Below are positions 36,998 through 40,490 of a DNA stretch of 40,490 nucleotides, piece after piece. The stretch lies in contig JAPLAA010000095.1 in NCBI GenBank assembly GCA_026393475.1, positions 1 to 40,490 of the forward strand, read 5' to 3'. Numbering within the stretch: position 1 is the first letter of the stretch; every line of letters starts with the position of its first letter. Both the position numbers and the translations under genes were made by a program. Source of the stretch: Actinomycetota bacterium (GTDB taxonomy: Bacteria > Actinomycetota > Acidimicrobiia > Acidimicrobiales > Ilumatobacteraceae). The notes under the pieces were generated by a model, which was not told the origin of the DNA, ran no database searches, and saw only the letters and a list, made by a program, of their open reading frames with translations.

Positions 36998-39900
36998 CCG
37001 CCGCCCGGCCGGCGCGTGAGCGCAGCGATCGGGACCGGGGCTTCAACCTCGTCGAGATCCTGATCGCGATCGTGCTCAGCGGCATCGTGTCGGGCGTGAT
37101 CGTGTCGACGCTGTTCACGTCGCTCGACGTGATCGACAACACCACGAACATGGTCGCGGACTCCACCGACCAGTCGCTCGTGTCGACCTACCTGTACCGC
37201 GACGCCCAGGCATCCGCCGGCACCGACCCGTCGACGGTGCAGGCCGCGACGGGTGTCGGTGTGGCCGTGCCGAAGGGCGGCGGCGACTGGGGCGGCTGCG
37301 AGCAGGACGGGACCCTCGTGGTGCGCTTCTCGTGGGTCGACCGTGCCGCCACCACCGACCTCTCGACCGTCGCCACCTGGGCCGTCGACCGCCAGGGGCA
37401 GCTCGTGCGGCGCTCGTGCGACGCCGACGGCACCGTCGACCTCGTGCTGGGTCGCAACATCTCGTCGGTGGTCGCGGCATGCAGCCCCGACCCGACGTGC
37501 GTGGGTGAGTCGACGTCGATCTCGTTGGCCGTGAGCGGCGCCAACACCCGAGTGCCGAGCGACTACACCCTGACCGCCTCGCTGCGCGGCGACCTGCAGG
37601 TGGCGCCCGGGGTCGAGCGGGCGGCACCCGTTGCGCTCCTGGTGCTCGGCGAGCAGTCGGCAACGGGCGCGTGCCCCGTGCTCGACCTCGCCGGCAAGCG
37701 GCAGGTGACGGTGCTCGGCAACGTGGTCGTGAGCGCCAGCTGTGGTGCCTCGCCCATCACCGGCGACCGGTCCCTGCTGAACGTCTCCGGCACCACCTCG
37801 GTGTTGTCGCGGGTGGACGACCCGTATGCCTCGGTCGTGCCGCCGACCGACGACTGCTCGCGTGACTCGGGCATGAAGCCCGGCTCGAGCACCGGTGCAG
37901 ACGACGTCGTCGTGCACACGTCCACCGTCACCCTCAGCGGCGCGATCGAGTTCCGGCCCGGCCGACACGTGTTCTGCAAGGGTCTGAGCGTGGCCGACGG
38001 CGCGACGATCACCGGCAACGGGGTGCTGTGGTACGTGCGCGGTGGGCTGAAGGTGTCGACGACCGCGACGGTCGACCTGTCGCCGGCGGTCACGGGCCCC
38101 TACGGCAACCTGCTCGTGTGGGCCATCGGCACCGATGGTGTGGCCATCGGCGGCGACCCGATCAGCAGCTACCGCGGCGGCGTCTACGCCCCCGGCGCCC
38201 GCGTGACGGTCACCTCGGGCACCGCGATCCAGGTCGGCACGGTCGCCGCGGCAGAAGTGACGATCGGGGGTTCGGGGTTCACACGCCTCGGCTTGCCGGT
38301 CCCCACGCTCTCGCCGGGCATCAAGGCGCTGCCCACCGGACAGGCGGGCGTGGCCTACCCCACGACGCCGATCGCCTACGGCGGTGGCACCGCTCCGTAC
38401 GCGTACTCGGTGAGCGGGCTGCCGTCGGGTCTGGTGATGAGCGCCAACGGATCGATCACGGGCACGCCGACCGCCGCGGGTTCGTTCACCGTGCGGGTCG
38501 TGGTGAACGACGCGACCCAGGCCTACGCGAGCGTCACCTATCCGTTGACGATCCGGACCGCGGTGTCGGTGAGTGCGCCGACGACGCTCCCGAACGGTCA
38601 GGTCGGTGCGGCGTACACCTCCACCACGATGACCGCTGCCGGCGGCCTGGCCCCGTACTCGTGGAGCGCGAGTGGCCTGCCCGCCGGCATGTCGATGACG
38701 TCGGCCGGCGTGCTCCGCGGCACACCGACGGCGTCGGGCACCTACACCTCGGTGGTCACCCTCGCCGACAGCGCAGGAGGCGTCGCCACCCGCAGCTACA
38801 CGCTCACCATCGGGGTCGGCGGGACGCCGTCGAACCCGTTCGGCGCGGCCAAGCGGTTCCAGATCATCACCGAGGGCAACGCCACGCTCGGCTCGTTCGG
38901 CATCGAGGGCGCCGCCGCGATCGGCGGCAACCTCGTGTTCAAGAACTACCAGACCGTCGCGGCGTCGGAGACGTCGACGTTCACGCCCTCGGTCGGCGGC
39001 CAGGCCGTCGGACTGGTGGTCGGCGGAACGGTCGACCTGGCCGGGTCCGGCGCGAACAACCAGCTCACGGTCGGCACCGGTTTCTTCCACGTCGGCGCCA
39101 TCGGCGGCGGTGCGCTCACCACGTGGGGCGCCAACGTGCACCTGGCCACCGCCGGGGTGACCGACAACTGGTCGACGCCGCGGGCGATCGTGACCGCCGA
39201 CCAGAGCAACCAGACGTCGTACCCGGTCGTCGCCCCCGGCGTGTTCGACACCGCGAGCACGTTCACCCAGTTCCGTGCCAGCGAGGCGAGCATCGCCGCG
39301 CTCGACCCCGCCACCTGCAGTTCGATCGCCGCGCCCACCGTCACCACCGCCTTCGGCAACTACACGCTCACGCTCGTCGCCGGGAGGGTGAACGTGTGGA
39401 ACCTCACGCTCGCCCAGATCACGGCGATGGGCAACGTGAGCGGGCCCACCAACGTGAGCGCCACCACGCCGCTCGTCATCAACGTCACCGATGCCGGCAC
39501 GATCACGATGCCCGAGCGCTACTGGGGGCCGCTGCAGAGCGGCACGAAGTCGGCGATCATGTGGAACTTCCCGAACGCCACCGCCGTGAACGTGAAGGGC
39601 GTGTTCTACGGATCGCTGTTCGCCCCGGACGCCGCCGTCACGATCGACAACGTGACGTTCGAGGGCGACGTGGTGGCGCGGACCGCCACGATCACCTCGG
39701 GCCGGTACGGGCTCGCCCACTGGACGACCGCCATCCCGTGCACGCTCGGCGCGCTCAGCGTGCAGGGGCCCGGCTCGTTCTCGAACGGGCAGGTCGGCAT
39801 CGCCTACGGCGCCACGATGGACGGCTCCGGCGGATCGCCCGCCTACAGCTGGGCGGCCAGCGGCCTGCCTGCGGGTCTCACGATGACGAGCGCCGGCGTC

Positions 39901-40490
39901 GTCAGCGGTACCCCCACGACGGCGGGCGTGTACACGGCAACCGTCACCGTCACCGACGCCGTCGGCGCCACCGCGTCGCGCGCGTACACGTTCACGATCC
40001 GCTCGGCGCCCGCGGTGGCCACGCCGTCGTCGCTGCCGGGCGGCACCGTCGGCACCGCGTACACCTCGACGACCTTCACCGGCTCGGGAGGCCTCGCGCC
40101 GTACACGTGGTCGGCCACCGGCGTGCCCGCCGGGCTCACCGTGTCGTCGGCCGGCGTGCTCTCGGGAACGCCCACGGCGAACGGGACCTTCTCCGTCGTC
40201 GTCACGCTCCGCGACTCGGCGGGGGCGGCCACGACGCGCACGTATTCGCTGTCGGTGACGGGCGTCGTGTGCCCGACGATCACCGGGTGGAGGGGCGAGT
40301 ACTTCAACAACCTGACGCTGACCGGCCCGGCGGCGTTGTGTCGCAACGACGCCACGATCGACTTCGCCTGGGCCTCCGGCACGCCGGACCCGTCGGTCGT
40401 CGCGGACCGTTTCACGGCCCGATGGACCCGCACGGTGAACTTCACGGCCGGCACGTACCGGTTCACGGCGGGAGCCGACGACGGACTCCG
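36994..40490 (+). CDS. Giant PilW-like prepilin fused to adhesin modules (He_PIG, choice-of-anchor A, PA14), partial
   Basis: The frame is open from GTG 36994 to the window end, giving at least 1165 residues. Residues 1-16 are a charged leader ending in Gly, then FNLVEILIAIVLSGIVSGV, a class III prepilin cleavage site with Glu at +5. Residues ~40-215 resemble a PilW-type minor pilin with cysteine pairs. About 215-430 is a beta-rich region with YVRGGLKV and GGVYAPGARVTV. Putative Ig-like He_PIG repeats lie at ~436-520, 525-608, 919-1005 and 1006-1090 (each with GLPAG and GTPTA). Between them, 615-915 looks like a choice-of-anchor-A domain (AAKRFQIITEGNATLGSFGIEG). WRGEYFNNLTLTG at ~1098 starts a PA14 domain cut by the window. 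The likely role is a pilus-tip adhesin binding glycans. Confidence 0.85.
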   Translation, partial: MTAARPARERSDRDRGFNLVEILIAIVLSGIVSGVIVSTLFTSLDVIDNTTNMVADSTDQSLVSTYLYRDAQASAGTDPSTVQAATGVGVAVPKGGGDWGGCEQDGTLVVRFSWVDRAATTDLSTVATWAVDRQGQLVRRSCDADGTVDLVLGRNISSVVAACSPDPTCVGESTSISLAVSGANTRVPSDYTLTASLRGDLQVAPGVERAAPVALLVLGEQSATGACPVLDLAGKRQVTVLGNVVVSASCGASPITGDRSLLNVSGTTSVLSRVDDPYASVVPPTDDCSRDSGMKPGSSTGADDVVVHTSTVTLSGAIEFRPGRHVFCKGLSVADGATITGNGVLWYVRGGLKVSTTATVDLSPAVTGPYGNLLVWAIGTDGVAIGGDPISSYRGGVYAPGARVTVTSGTAIQVGTVAAAEVTIGGSGFTRLGLPVPTLSPGIKALPTGQAGVAYPTTPIAYGGGTAPYAYSVSGLPSGLVMSANGSITGTPTAAGSFTVRVVVNDATQAYASVTYPLTIRTAVSVSAPTTLPNGQVGAAYTSTTMTAAGGLAPYSWSASGLPAGMSMTSAGVLRGTPTASGTYTSVVTLADSAGGVATRSYTLTIGVGGTPSNPFGAAKRFQIITEGNATLGSFGIEGAAAIGGNLVFKNYQTVAASETSTFTPSVGGQAVGLVVGGTVDLAGSGANNQLTVGTGFFHVGAIGGGALTTWGANVHLATAGVTDNWSTPRAIVTADQSNQTSYPVVAPGVFDTASTFTQFRASEASIAALDPATCSSIAAPTVTTAFGNYTLTLVAGRVNVWNLTLAQITAMGNVSGPTNVSATTPLVINVTDAGTITMPERYWGPLQSGTKSAIMWNFPNATAVNVKGVFYGSLFAPDAAVTIDNVTFEGDVVARTATITSGRYGLAHWTTAIPCTLGALSVQGPGSFSNGQVGIAYGATMDGSGGSPAYSWAASGLPAGLTMTSAGVVSGTPTTAGVYTATVTVTDAVGATASRAYTFTIRSAPAVATPSSLPGGTVGTAYTSTTFTGSGGLAPYTWSATGVPAGLTVSSAGVLSGTPTANGTFSVVVTLRDSAGAATTRTYSLSVTGVVCPTITGWRGEYFNNLTLTGPAALCRNDATIDFAWASGTPDPSVVADRFTARWTRTVNFTAGTYRFTAGADDGL

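Noticed and set aside
36625..39720. A 1031-codon open frame on the minus strand opposite the giant prepilin gene
   Set aside because: It is a shadow of GC-rich coding DNA. The plus strand has the prepilin signal, conserved domains and operon overlaps; the minus-strand translation is Arg/Gly/His/Val-rich without recognisable motifs.

Overview
The window looks like chromosomal DNA of a very GC-rich actinobacterium. GC at third codon positions is close to saturation, GTG starts and GTGA stop/start overlaps are common, and there is an actinobacterial-type SOS box, a 13E12/DUF222 HNH protein, a predicted F420-dependent luciferase-like oxidoreductase and a DUF3072 protein. Gene content (type IV pilus genes, L-fucose catabolism, CoA-ester metabolism) would fit an aquatic Acidimicrobiia such as an Ilumatobacter relative; this is inference, as there is no rRNA to confirm it. 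I found no tRNA, rRNA, CRISPR array, insertion sequence or phage genes, and no gene-free stretch longer than 300 bases.

Layout. 1-1.1 kb: end of a haloalkane-dehalogenase-like hydrolase and a tyrosine phosphatase. 1.2-4.4 kb: lactonase-type amidohydrolase, L-fuconate dehydratase and an SDR, consistent with non-phosphorylating L-fucose breakdown. 4.5-6.7 kb: membrane-anchored phosphodiester glycosidase and a GT2-GtrA fusion (envelope glycans). 6.9-8.9 kb: DUF3072 protein, SOS-controlled DUF222-HNH protein, small Cys-containing protein. 9-15.9 kb: class V aminotransferase, DedA protein, four-helix membrane protein, bifunctional-nuclease-family protein with an acidic insert, AlkB-like dioxygenase, CaiB-type CoA-transferase. 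16.1-19.4 kb: MarR-thiolase-SDR-enoyl-CoA hydratase operon with a MarR-type operator. 19.5-25.8 kb: four-PAS diguanylate cyclase, then a membrane glycosyltransferase (frame broken by a 28-bp duplication), GT2, methyltransferase and rhodanese. 25.9-28.5 kb: MTA phosphorylase, class II aldolase and MTR-1-P isomerase (methylthioadenosine salvage). 28.5-30.7 kb: HDOD protein and an apparently frameshifted diguanylate cyclase. 30.8-31.8 kb: LLM oxidoreductase. 31.9-40.5 kb: type IV pilus cluster with pilB divergent from pilC, a major pilin, two minor pilin-like proteins and a very large prepilin fused to adhesin-like domains that runs off the window.

Two things stand out. First, the last gene joins a class III prepilin N-terminus to putative Ig-like (He_PIG), choice-of-anchor-A and PA14 modules, suggesting a pilus-tip adhesin in one polypeptide. 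Second, about fifteen gene borders carry their own short tandem repeat (9-15 bp units, mostly 3-8 copies), different in sequence at each site. Units that are not multiples of three occur only outside genes, whereas those inside genes are multiples of three, apart from one 28-bp duplication that breaks its gene. Several of these arrays carry repeated TGA stop codons directly after a gene. Several genes also have a TANNNT hexamer 7-10 nt before the start codon, as expected for leaderless transcripts.
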